DNA of 64,000 nucleotides from Lasiosphaeria ovina. Taxonomy: Eukaryota; Ascomycota; Sordariomycetes; Sordariales; Lasiosphaeriaceae. Both the position numbers and the translations under genes were made by a program. The DNA lies in the NCBI GenBank assembly GCA_033439765.1, contig JAULSN010000002.1, forward strand, positions 3,968,001-4,032,000. The letters run 5' to 3'. Shown here in pieces: positions 35,593-45,544 of the stretch (its first letter is position 1; every line of letters starts with the position of its first letter). Below the pieces are notes generated by a model. That model ran no database searches. It saw nothing but the letters and a program-made list of their open reading frames with translations, and was not told the DNA's origin.

Positions 35593-37307
35593 TTACCTTC
35601 CATTCCCACCAAAAGCAAACGCTCCAAACACACCACCGCCGCCGCCGGGCGTCATCGGTCCCATGCCCATGCTGTTGGTGTTGTGTGACGCCGCAGCAGG
35701 GGTGCTGACTAGGCCGACATTGGCCGTGTTTGGCGTGCTCGGCGTGCCGTTCTGAGCGCCCGTGCCGTTTTGGCCGTCCGGAGGTGAAATATCGGCCTGG
35801 CCGCCACCCGAATTGCCGCCGCCACCGATGGTCATGCCCACAAGTGAAAAGTCAGGGACCCCGAGACCCCAAACCTTGCCGACTTGGTCATCTGCAATCT
35901 CGCCATTAAAGATTCGCTTACGAAGCTCGAAAAACACACGTCCCGTAAGTAGACTGTCAGATCCAGCTTGGTGCGCGTTGCCAACGCGCTTGATCTTTAA
36001 CGTCTCGGCGATGTGCTCGAGACCTGATTTCTGCTCGAATTTCTGAAGAACCTCGACGGTGCTTGGATCATTGGGGGTCAGCATGCCGCTGTTGTGCAGC
36101 TTGATGGCGTGCTTCATGAGGTGCTTGACGTCGTATGTAGATGGGAAATACAGCTTCATGATCTTGTCGAACTCAACCTCGTCATTCGGCAAGAGGCGAC
36201 AGATTAGGAGCTTCGTCAGGTACCCAAAGTCGTAGCCGCCGTGGAAGCTTATCCAGCGGACTTCGTCGAAGCACAGCATGCCCGAGGGGATTAAGAGAGA
36301 GGCGAAATGGTGTGGGTCGATGCCATCGCGGTCGAGCAGAGCAAAGTCGATGCCAGCTTGCTGTAGCGACTCGATCGATGTCTGGTTGTACATGTCCTCG
36401 GTGAGCGAAAACTTGAAATTAAACTGCCAGGCATAGGGAAACGGCGCCTGACTACCGCCCCGCCGACCGCCAACGCTCAAATCGGCAGAGTCTGTCGACG
36501 TGGGTCGCGCAGGCGGCTGCTCGCCGTCCTCGTTGAATAGTGCTATGCCAATCTGGATGACCTTGAGCATATCGACATTCGTCCGGAGGCACTGGTAGTG
36601 GTAGTCACTCTTGCCACGGAAGCCGCCCATAGGTCTCGATACGACGCCAGGGAACTCGGTGTCCTAATCAGTGTGATTCGTGGTTAGATCAGTGTCCCAT
36701 CAACGCTAATGGCAGATGTGAGGTTGTGACGCACCATAGCTATATATGGATATCGCTCGATGAGCTCCCGTAGATTTGCCATTTCCTCAATCAGGTTGTG
36801 TTTCCAGACCTCCCGTATCCGGCCTCGATTCTGAGTCCGGGAGGCGTGGTCAGCCATGGCGTGGGCCTGCTGCTGCTGCTGCTGCTGGGCATGTTGGGCA
36901 TGCTGCATAGGCTGAGAGTGCTGTTGATGCGGTTGCGAGTGAGATTGTTGCGGTTGTTGCTGTGAATGTGGCTGCGGCTGAGTTTGATGTTGTTGCTGCT
37001 GGTGTTGTTGATGCTGCTGTTGCTGCTGGAGGTTGCCCCCATGCGCAAAGCCCATGCGCGCAGCATGGCTCGCTAGGCCTGAGTCTCCGCCAACATTGAA
37101 GCCGCCACCACCGAGTCCGCCAGCCAGGCCTAACAAGTTATTCGCTGCCGAGAATGGGTTTACCTGGTTGTTCGGATTGAGGTAGCCGGGGTTTCCCGTT
37201 AGCGGGGGCCCATGGCTGGTAGAATGCTGGGCATGGGAGGGGAACTGCTGATGGTAGGGCGAAATAGCATTAGGCCCACTCGGAAAGCGAGAAATTGGCG
37301 GAGGCAT
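35593..37307 (-). CDS. POP2: CCR4-NOT deadenylase subunit CAF1/POP2, two exons
   Basis: Exons 37307-36735 and 36663-35593 give 547 residues. CAF1 is the DEDD-family 3' exonuclease that removes poly(A) from mRNA. The catalytic domain starts at ~163 (IREVWKHNLIEEMANLRE). MDTEFPGVVSRPMGGF (191-206) supplies the first Asp/Glu pair, SFHGGYDFGYL the next Asp, and GNAHQAGSDS the His/Asp of the DEDDh set. The intron falls exactly before the DTE motif. The N-terminal 160 residues are low-complexity, with a Gln/His-rich run (93-147). The C-terminal ~90 residues are Gly/Asn-rich. The ATG at 37307-37305 is the first in frame. A pyrimidine-rich CTGCAG acceptor-like word 50 bases upstream suggests a leader intron or a longer N-terminus. 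Confidence 0.95.
36867..37028 (-). repeat. CAG/CAA-rich tract encoding Gln/His run in CAF1
   Basis: About 54 codons, mostly Gln with interspersed His, Pro and Ser, at residues 94-147. Both CAG and CAA codons are used. This kind of tract is prone to length variation. Confidence 0.85.
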
Positions 37308-38434
37308 CACCGCGATGGGTCTTAGGGTGGTAAAAGTGGGAGCTGCAGGAAGGAAAGAGCCTTGGTGGAGGGGATTTATTGAGGTATAGCACCCAAGAGG
37401 GACTCTGTACCAAGTGGCGCGACACGAAAGTTGGGAACGACGCTGAGGAGTTGGGGGGCAGTAATCACGGCCGTGCCGCCGACGGGGACTTGGGAGAGAG
37501 TCTGTATGAGTTTTGACAGCCCCCGATGAATTGTCAGGCGACGAAAGCTAGCCGTCGCTCGAAGGAATGTCGACGCCCTGGGGCTCAAAGGCAGGCCTGG
37601 TGGGGTCTAGATGGTTACCTGGCTGCGAACTGCCAGAACCAGAAGATGAGAGAAGGTCTAGAAGGTTTTCGATACCAGAAGGTTTAGGAGGGTTCTCAAA
37701 ACCTCGAGCTCCGCCACGAGCCGAGCACGGTTGAGGCTCCGAGGATTCTGTCGTCGGGCCGCCTATCCTGAAGTCGGTATCCTAGGAGCCTTGTCGGAGT
37801 TTGGCATCCACCATTCCCAGCCGAAGGAGCAGATATAAAACGAGTGGAGGCGTGGCCAATGTCTAGGTTCCTCCGAAAAAGCTTGCGCAAACCGAGATGT
37901 AGAGAAGGGGGCACGCGAGTGTTGAACCGACCGTCCCCGCCAAGATGCAGCCCAATGCAATTGGTGCAGCGGAGAATATCGTGTCGTGACCGTAACTGCT
38001 GTTTGGTTGGGGAGCGGCCGTCTTGGATGCAACACAATAAGTATTTTTCGCTTGGTGGACCGTTGTCGCCGTCGAGGCCGAGAAGTGTGGTCTGCACGAC
38101 GTTTGTGTTTCGGCTCGAGATGCTGCGATGGCTGATTCTTAGTTAACAGCAGTCGTCTTGGAGGCGGGCGGGCAGGTTCGTTCCCCAAAGCCAAAAGCCA
38201 CAGAATGGCAGGCAGACGCGAGCACGAGCCACAGCACAAGCGTAGCGCCGGCTGCACTGCTAAGCCAAGCCAGCACAGACCTCAGGCAGTATTATGTAAT
38301 CATTCGTTCCTGACGGCCGGCGCAGGCCAAGCCGCCCACCTACCACAACTGCATTGATCGCGACCGTCTGCCAGGGAAGCTTGCTAGCTGATGAGGTTGT
38401 CGAGCAGACGACAGACAATTGCCAGCGCCACACA
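37308..38434. promoter_or_regulatory. Divergent intergenic region CAF1/NDUFB3
   Basis: About 1.1 kb between outward-facing starts. It would include the CAF1 leader, with a probable intron end TTCCTTCCTGCAG at 37355-37343 on -. Frames near 37700-38260 run on both strands and look non-coding. Confidence 0.55.
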
Positions 38435-39005
38435 ATGCAGCCTACCAGGTACAACACGCCGCCGTGCCAATTTAATGCCCAACTGCCGACTGCTGACCTA
38501 TTTTCGTCTTCGGGCACCACAGATTACTACGAGCCGCCCACTATGGCGAGAAGCCCAACATCACGGGCTTCAACATTAAGAAGTTTGTCGCTGCTGCCGG
38601 ACAGCCGAGATACGATCCGTGGGAGGGCCGGTTAGTTCCCCCACTCTTCCGTCCTATTTCTCAAGGCACCCCACGGTCATTGTGCACGAGAGACCAATCC
38701 TGAGGGTGACAACGACGGCGACGACGATGACGGATACACTGAAACCACGCATTTATGACCGGCACTATATTGAAAACAAAGCGATGCATGAAGCTAACCC
38801 AAGCCCCGGTGACGGCGAGCCGATATACAGAGAAGCATGGCGCTACAGGGGCCTGAACACGCGGTTTAATCGGTTCAAGAGGTCGGTTCCCGGCTTCGGC
38901 ATCGCGACGGTGGCCTTCGCGGCTTACTGCACGTACGAGCACTTCTTCCTGCAGGACGACCACGGCCACCACGACAGCGGCCACGCTGAGGAGAAGCACC
39001 ACTGA
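38435..39005 (+). CDS. NDUFB3: NADH:ubiquinone oxidoreductase subunit NDUFB3/B12, three exons
   Basis: Exons 38435-38448, 38523-38630 and 38831-39005 give 98 residues. The first exon is 14 bases and encodes MQPT plus part of an Arg. Exon 2 supplies PNITGFNIKKFVAAAGQPR and YDPWEG. Exon 3 begins EAWRYRG and continues with a single hydrophobic segment, FGIATVAFAAYCTYEHFFL (~64-82), and a His-rich tail. This is the small accessory B12 subunit in the membrane arm of mitochondrial complex I: one helix, ~100 residues, conserved DPWE and EAWR motifs. Donors are GTACAA and GTTAGT. A longer unspliced frame at 38619-39005 covers exon 3 but retains intron 2 and is not the product. Confidence 0.9.
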
Positions 39006-39714
39006 AGTCCTGGGGTGGAGGGGCGAGGAAGGCAGGGATTGAGAGGATGACTACTACCTCTGCTGGTGTATATACATACTGGAATCGTGGAACTGCGTGT
39101 GTCAAATGGACAGTTCAAGGGACACAAAGACCCGGCCGCAAAAAAACACACCCATTACCTTCGTGCCGTGGAGAATGCCGTGGTCTGATGACCACCATGT
39201 AACCTGGTGCCCATATCTGCTGCTATGTGTGACATCAGTTAACAACATCAGTTGACATATTGAGCGGCCCCGCTGAAAGCGCCAACAAGTCGAGCACCGA
39301 GGACGGTGGCCGAGTCACTGTATCATATATGTTCTCGACACTGACTCGCAAAAATATCGCCGTCAGATTCAACAAGATAGATTGTGTTATTTTCTAGTAA
39401 GAAATAGCTCCTGTCCATGCTAGCCCCCAAATCCCAAATCTAGGTATCCAATTTGGCCCCGTAAGTATCCAACCGGGCGGCGAGTTTGCCGACTCGTATC
39501 ATGCAAGCCAGTCTTCCCTCCTCCTATAGCAAGTCTTGTGAAACCCAGCCATGATATCCCAAAAAGTAATCACTGTAAATGGCGATGGTAGCGATGATAG
39601 CGATGATGATGATGCTTTATGATGCAGCTATCCGTTGCACGCATTGTCTTGAATGCCCCTCGGCCATGCCGATGGCCACCGATGCGATCCCATCTCCGCT
39701 CCAAGAGTGCCATT
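39006..39714. other. Convergent intergenic region NDUFB3/coiled-coil gene
   Basis: About 0.7 kb between two 3' ends. It contains a GCGATGATG-type short tandem run near 39580-39615 and nothing else I can name. Confidence 0.55.
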
Positions 39715-41337
39715 TCATAACCCAATCCCGTTGACGAAATCCAAAGCTCCCTCCACCGCCACCTCCAGCTGGCCTACTCGATGCTTTAGATGCCTATTCT
39801 CGTCTCTGAGCAGACTGACAGTATCCCAGGCCATGCTGGCGTCCTGGCCCTTGCAGTTTCTGCACCCGTTGGTGCCCGCAGCGTCTTCCGTCTCGCCAGA
39901 AATGTTTTTGATCATCTTTTGGAACGTGCTTATCTGCTGCTGGCCTGCCCTCGGCTGCCTCAGTGATGGGGGCGGCGCAAGGGAACTGCTGCTCCTCTGC
40001 TGTTGCAACGTTATTGCGTCCATCAAACTCCCGTCTATGGCGCCGTGGGTCGGGCTCCGGCACCGCGAAAACACGCTCTCGCTCCCCGCACTCTCCTCAT
40101 CCGTGTCAAAGCCGGCTCCCGACTCGGTCGTGGAGCCTCCGCTCTTCCGCTTCCACCTTCGCTGTTGGCGATCATCGTCAACGCCAAGGTCCTCGGACAG
40201 CACGGATCCCTCGGACGACATTGAGGCCGCGAAGGCCTTTTCTCGGGACAATAGAGCCATGCGCCCTTCTGCTCTCGCCTTCCTCTCGGCGGCAAGCTCG
40301 TCCATCAGCTGCTGCATGGCTCTTTCGTGATCCTGTGCCTTCAACGCCATGCCCTCAAGCTGCATCTTCAGGTGCTGTGCCCTCGTTTTGGCCTCCTCAA
40401 GCTCGTCCCGCTGCGCCGACCGCTCGGCCTGCAGATCTCGCAGAGCCACCACACATTCGCGGTATGCGATCTGCATCCTGGTCAGCAGGCCCACTGCGTT
40501 TGACTGCAGGTTCTTGAACGCAGCTGGCGAGAAGGCGTCGCGGTCCACGGGCGATCCCGGAGCAAACAGGGTGGCCTCGACGTCAAGGTTGCATAACTCA
40601 TCGTCCAGCATGGCCGGATTTGTGGGCGCCACCGGGGTGAATCTGGATGAGATAGCCGACATGAACCTCGACGCCGTCGCCGTGACGGTGCTTTTCGGTG
40701 TCGTCGGCTCTACTGCACCAACACTCGCGTTGGTGCTCCTCCGCATTCTCGTCGGCGTCGTGTCCGGGGTGACGTCCAATGTCGGGGCGCGCGGCGTCTC
40801 CTGCGAATTGGTCGAGATCATGCCCAGCGCATTCCCCGCCGCAGTACCGCTCAGCCAGCCAGCCAATCCTCCCCTCGGACTGCTGTCCGCTAACCTGAGA
40901 CTGCTGTTCCTCCCGTCCCCGGTGTAAGGCATCTGCTCTGGGATCCTGGGGGTCTTCCTTGACGGCGACGGCGTTCTGCTCCGGAAGGAGAGCGGCAACA
41001 GGTTTGGGAAGGACTGCTGTCTGCGGTGGTGGTGGTTGTTGGCCGGACTGTAAGGGAAAGAAGGGGAGCCGAGGTCCTCATCGGAAAAGCCGCTGTGGTA
41101 CTCTTGCAAGGGCGAGAGAGAGGGGCGAGGGGCATTGAAGCCTTGGTACTGGTGCTGCGAGCTCGGCCGGGAGGGCGAGACAGTTTGTGGCGATGGCTGC
41201 TGGCGTGGGGAAGCGTAGCCGTCCGCAGCGGCGATCTGGTTCGGATATGCTCGCACGCCGCCGCGAGCAGGCAGGGAGCGAGCAGGGTAGAACTCTGGCT
41301 GCGGGGACGGCGACAAAGCAGGGTTGCTGCTTAGCAT
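39715..41337 (-). CDS. Ser/Pro-rich coiled-coil protein, function unknown
   Basis: A single 540-residue frame from an ATG at 41337. The first ~240 residues are Ser/Pro/Gln-rich and disordered. Residues ~280-375 form a long coiled coil (RECVVALRDLQAERSAQRDE, then AQDHERAMQQLMDELAAER). An acidic, Ser-rich linker follows (TDEESAGSESVFSRC). A short second coiled coil ends the protein (SLLRDENRHLKHRVGQLEVA) and is preceded by a small Cys pair, CRNCKG. No enzyme motif or membrane segment is present. The architecture suits a cytoskeletal, polarity or scaffold protein, but that is only inference. I do not recognise the family. The frame is clearly coding from composition and length. About 2.4 kb of non-coding DNA lies upstream. 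Confidence 0.8.
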   Translation of the reverse strand: MLSSNPALSPSPQPEFYPARSLPARGGVRAYPNQIAAADGYASPRQQPSPQTVSPSRPSSQHQYQGFNAPRPSLSPLQEYHSGFSDEDLGSPSFPYSPANNHHHRRQQSFPNLLPLSFRSRTPSPSRKTPRIPEQMPYTGDGRNSSLRLADSSPRGGLAGWLSGTAAGNALGMISTNSQETPRAPTLDVTPDTTPTRMRRSTNASVGAVEPTTPKSTVTATASRFMSAISSRFTPVAPTNPAMLDDELCNLDVEATLFAPGSPVDRDAFSPAAFKNLQSNAVGLLTRMQIAYRECVVALRDLQAERSAQRDELEEAKTRAQHLKMQLEGMALKAQDHERAMQQLMDELAAERKARAEGRMALLSREKAFAASMSSEGSVLSEDLGVDDDRQQRRWKRKSGGSTTESGAGFDTDEESAGSESVFSRCRSPTHGAIDGSLMDAITLQQQRSSSSLAPPPSLRQPRAGQQQISTFQKMIKNISGETEDAAGTNGCRNCKGQDASMAWDTVSLLRDENRHLKHRVGQLEVAVEGALDFVNGIGL

Positions 41338-43767
41338 GATGAATTAATGTTTCGGTTTTCGGACGGGACAATTATCCTTGGATATCCCTGGGAATTCCCC
41401 TCGCTACGTGACCGCCGGATGTTTCGTTTAGCGGGGCCAAAGGCGAGAGATGGAATTTGCTGTCTCTGTGGCAGCGGCCCGGCATGCCCAAGCTGAGGTC
41501 GAGCTGTCGTAAAAGAAATATTGCGGATTTTGTTGTTGTTGCTGTTGGGCTGCACCTTGGATCGGGCTTGCTCCAATTCCACCGAAGCTTTCCCAGCCCG
41601 GCAGCGGCCCTGACAAATTGAGGTACCGCCTCAATAGCAATGATTATATTGTACTGAATGCACTGTGCAGCGTGACTGAGAGGTACACTTATATTGGAAT
41701 GTGCGCAAGACACGTATGCAGCAGTACTGGGCGCGCCGGTCAGCAGTTCTGAACTCGCCTGCTTGGTTGTTGCCCAGGAGGCGGGGTTGCGAGTCTAGTC
41801 TTTCACGTGGCGGAGATCTCTCACGGGCCCGATCAGCCCAAGGATTCCTCAACCGCAGGAATGCAGCAGTGCGAGGAAGGAGCCTAGGGACAGCGGGAGA
41901 CCCAGAATACGGCGCTGGGCAGGTTTATGCGACGTGTCCAATGTTTATACGGACGGCGTTATAGAGGCAATGAAGAGGTCGAAAAGCATGGAAAGAAGAA
42001 AGAAAACCAGGTTAACAACTTGGAAAACACGGCTTGGATGGAAGCTTTGTTTTGTTATGATTTTATTGGCAGCTCAGCTCGTTTCCAGGGTTGTCAAGAG
42101 GTACGAACTACGAGCAAAAAATGCTGCGCCACCACGGCGCTGCGCTGACGTCGGTGCCCTGCCGGACTTGCCCACTAACGTACCCTAGGTAAAGAGCTCG
42201 CGTTGAGATTCAACGCCTGCCCGTCCGTCTCGAACTCATCCATCCTAGATAAGGTGCCTCGTCTTCACTCTTCATTCCACAAAAAGTGCGAGGGGAGACC
42301 GCAGGAATGAATGTGTTTGACGCACACTCACGTTCTAGATTCGACACCTCTGTCTGCTGCATTCACAAATCATCAGCTGCTCCCCCACAGATCGAATTCC
42401 TCCAATCCTATATCTATACGTAGGACATGCGTGGCCGTTGCCCTGAGCGTTGTAGGCTGAGGCGCTTGTGATTGGCTTCGACTGGTCTCACCACTTACCA
42501 CTAGTAGTATTAACTAAGGTGCCAAAAGGGATTACAAGCGCCAAAACATGCGATGGCATCGCTCATATCTGTACGCACCTACGGAGTATTTCAGGTCCGG
42601 ACAAGTAGCTCCAGTAGCCGCAACAGTCCCCCGCGCCGGCATGGCCCAGAGCGGAGCTCGATGGTTAAGTTTTCCGCCGTCCTGGGGATATTCATACTGC
42701 CGACAGACCGTGAGAAAGTCGAGACGAACTCTAACATGGGATTTGCGGCAATCGACTGAACTAGTAGAGACAGCCAGTTATCTAGCGGGACAGCCAGCTT
42801 GCCGTTCCACCGTAAATGGTAGTTCCCCTAGGCGGACAGACGCTCGCGCAGTAAGACGAAGACCAGAAGATCATGTGAGCTTGAAGCTTTTCTCAAACCT
42901 GTTGCCTCCGCTGTGGTCTTGGTGCCATGACAGACGGTTTGAGGCAAATCGACATCGTCTCGGGTGCCGGCAAGTTTGATCAAGCCTGCCCCCCCTCCTC
43001 TCTCTTTCTCTATCTCTCTCTCTACTCGTCAGGGCTTCTAAATCGCCTACCTGACCAAGTCGCAAGCTCCTTGCCGTCCTTCTAGAAGCCCTGACGAGTA
43101 CGGTATTATCTCTCGGAGTTTTGACTTTCGAGACGTTATTATCCGTATACGGGTTGTCCATATGCCTAAAACCAATCCGAAGGGGCTCTCTGAAGATGGA
43201 AAACTGCAGTAAAAAATGCTCCAACCCTGAATCTTCATATCTCCTTTTTGGTGAACAATGAACATTACTTGCCATTTTTGCAACTCAATGAGGTTGGTTT
43301 CGCACACATAAATACCTCAACCGCGGGGTCAATTCTATTTACGTATTCCATACAGTTGACCCCTATTTCCATGTGCTACTAGGTGAAGTCGTAGACAGAA
43401 CTGTGGCCGTGACGAGAAGGTAGGTCCATAGATAACGCTCATGCTAGGTCTCTCTCGCACTCAGTGTCTAGGGTTCTAAGTCGTTGAAGACATAGTAGGA
43501 CTATGCAAGTAATCACAGGTGGAAGCTTATTAGGGGTTGATTCGCTCGAGCAGTAACAACAACAGCAATCTGCTGTGCCACTGCTTCTGAGCTAGGCGAT
43601 TTCGGCCTCTGATATATGCCAGGCTATCTGCCATCATCATCATGATCCCATGTCCACCGGACAACAGGATATGTAGCGGGCTCCCTAGTAGAGCATAGAA
43701 TGTACCACGCAAAGCCAACCACGTCTTTAAACCAACCCCCACTTCGTCTTTCACCCAGGTCGGGAAC
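41338..43767. other. Intergenic region between the coiled-coil gene and TIF6, with a strong hairpin
   Basis: About 2.4 kb. It should hold the promoter of the coiled-coil gene and the 3' flank of TIF6. It contains a C/T microsatellite (42985-43022) directly followed by an 18-bp perfect inverted repeat (43023-43100). No coding frame is convincing. Confidence 0.55.
43023..43100. repeat. Perfect 18-bp inverted repeat with 42-base loop
   Basis: TACTCGTCAGGGCTTCTA at 43023-43040 is the exact reverse complement of bases 43083-43100. The loop is 43041-43082. Transcribed from either strand, it would fold as a stem-loop of about 78 nt. Confidence 0.9.
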
Positions 43768-44771
43768 TTAGTAGAATGACTCCACCATCGTGTCTTTCAT
43801 GCTGGTGTTGATGGCGCCCGGAGCAGCGCCCTCGCCTAGCCGGAAGACACTCTCAATAACGCTGAGCTCGGGAGCCGTCGTGTCGAGCCCCGTGACGGCC
43901 ATCCAGTCGTTGACCACCATGCCGCCGCCAATGACGTTGCTGCCGCGGTTGATGCTGCCGGCCACGAGGGGCACCTGCAGCAAGCTGCTCAGCTCGTCCT
44001 GGTCCTGGATGCTCGTCTTGGGGTGCACCAGACCGCCCTGGTTGCTCAGCGCCATGTAGCTGCCCACCAGCACGTTGTCGGCGATCGTCTGTCGGAACAC
44101 CTCGACTCCGAGCACGTCGGCAATAATCTCCTCCGTCTCGCGCTCTAGATCCGGGTGGATTAGTGCGATGTGGTCGTTGGTCACAATCACGTTTCCGAGT
44201 GCCGATAGCCGCTCCTCGATCCGCTGAATCCGGATCGAGTCGGGCAAGCTATTACGCAGATGTTGCAGTTCCTGGTCCGTTGTCGTCGTCGGTACGAGAA
44301 GTCCTTTCCGGTTTCTGTAACTCTCGGTTAGGCCTGCTTTTTTTCCCTTTTCTTTCCCTCTCTCACCCTTGTTGCGCTGTGTTTCCCTGCATCTAGGAAA
44401 CCGAGCGAACAAACCAAAGAAAAAACAACATACCCTGCTGTTAACCGACCAATAATCCGCGTGCCAGCGATGGTGGTTCTGCAAATGGGAATGACATCTT
44501 GAAGCTCCGACTCGAAGACACTGTAGAAGTTCTCGCTCGCGCCGACAGCGACGAGGGCGTAAGAATTTGTTAATGTAGCGAACACGCCAACTCTACAAGC
44601 AGGTTTCACAAACAGCAGTTAGCAAATACACGTCCAAGTCTGTCGCGTGTATGCGCAACCACCAGCCATCAATCCATCACCGTGGGGTACGGCGGGTTGG
44701 CAGTTTGCGCAAAAGGTGGGGTGGGGGGTAATGTACTCGTTGGAGTTCTCAAACTGCGCGCGGACCGCCAT
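43768..44771 (-). CDS. TIF6: Eukaryotic translation initiation factor 6 (TIF6), three exons
   Basis: Exons 44771-44737, 44592-44434 and 44314-43768 give 246 residues, the usual eIF6 length. eIF6 binds the 60S subunit through uL14, blocks early joining with 40S and is needed for 60S assembly in the nucleolus. The sequence begins [20 protein letters not shown] and shows the repeated pentein pattern, including [40 protein letters not shown] and [20 protein letters not shown]. All parts of the fold are present. Intron 1 splits the Glu codon of NE/VG and has a GTACAT donor. Intron 2 has GTATGT. Both leave the frame intact. It lies on the same strand as the neighbouring genes but is separated by more than 700 bases on each side. 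Confidence 0.97.
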
Positions 44772-45544
44772 GATTGCGAGTTGCTAGACGGGATTTTCTT
44801 TTGACGCTGGTAGGTATGAAGGAGTAGTCGGGGCGCGAGTATGCTTTGCGATATAGCTCTGAGAGGGCGTTGTAGAGAGATAATTACTGACTGCTGGATG
44901 CTTTTGACCTGAAAGTGACTACTATTGTGGAGGGAGAAAATCGATAACCTGGACTTCTAGGCAAGCGGAGAAGGGTGGCGTAAGGGTCTGCCAAATCTTT
45001 CGCGACTGGAGTCCTAGCGCTTCTTAACCTTCTTTCAGCACTGGTCTTCGGTTCGCTTCAGCCATTTCCTGAGGTCTCGGCGGCTTGCCGATGACTCAGT
45101 AGGTTGCTGCAGCCCTTCCACCATGGAAGCACCGCCACTCACAATTAGAAGTCTCCTGCCCCATTTCACTATGATTCATCGCTAATAATTGCGGCACCGC
45201 CTCGGACTCATGTAATCAAGGGCTTGGAGCAGGTTACGTGCTTGCGTGCTTGCAAATCATGGGCTTTTGCTGTTCATTAAGTATCTAGGTTGAAATACCG
45301 ATACCCAGACTATATACAGTTCCGAGAATTTCTTTTACCAGTAACGCCGCCCCATACATCCAGATTTGACTGACTCTCCTGGGTCCGTAATGCGAGGGCC
45401 AATGATAACCCAAAACATTTGGGCTGAACTTAACACAAAAACAATCCATAATCCATAAAACTCCAAACTAGTCAACCATTATGTCATGTGTACAGTACGC
45501 CAAGTCATCGCCTAAAATACGCCAACCCGGCTACCTATATCGAT
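44772..45544. promoter_or_regulatory. TIF6 upstream region
   Basis: About 0.8 kb between the TIF6 start and the end of the next - strand gene. No coding frame, RNA gene or notable repeat is seen. Confidence 0.5.

Noticed and set aside
38619..39005. 128-codon frame ending with the complex I B12 C-terminus
   Set aside because: It keeps intron 2. The family sequence runs from exon 2 (YDPWEG) directly into exon 3 (EAWRYRG).
43201..43240. CTCCAACCCTGAATCTT resembling the MITE terminus
   Set aside because: Only ~15 bases match. There is no partner end at ~250 bases and none of the internal blocks.
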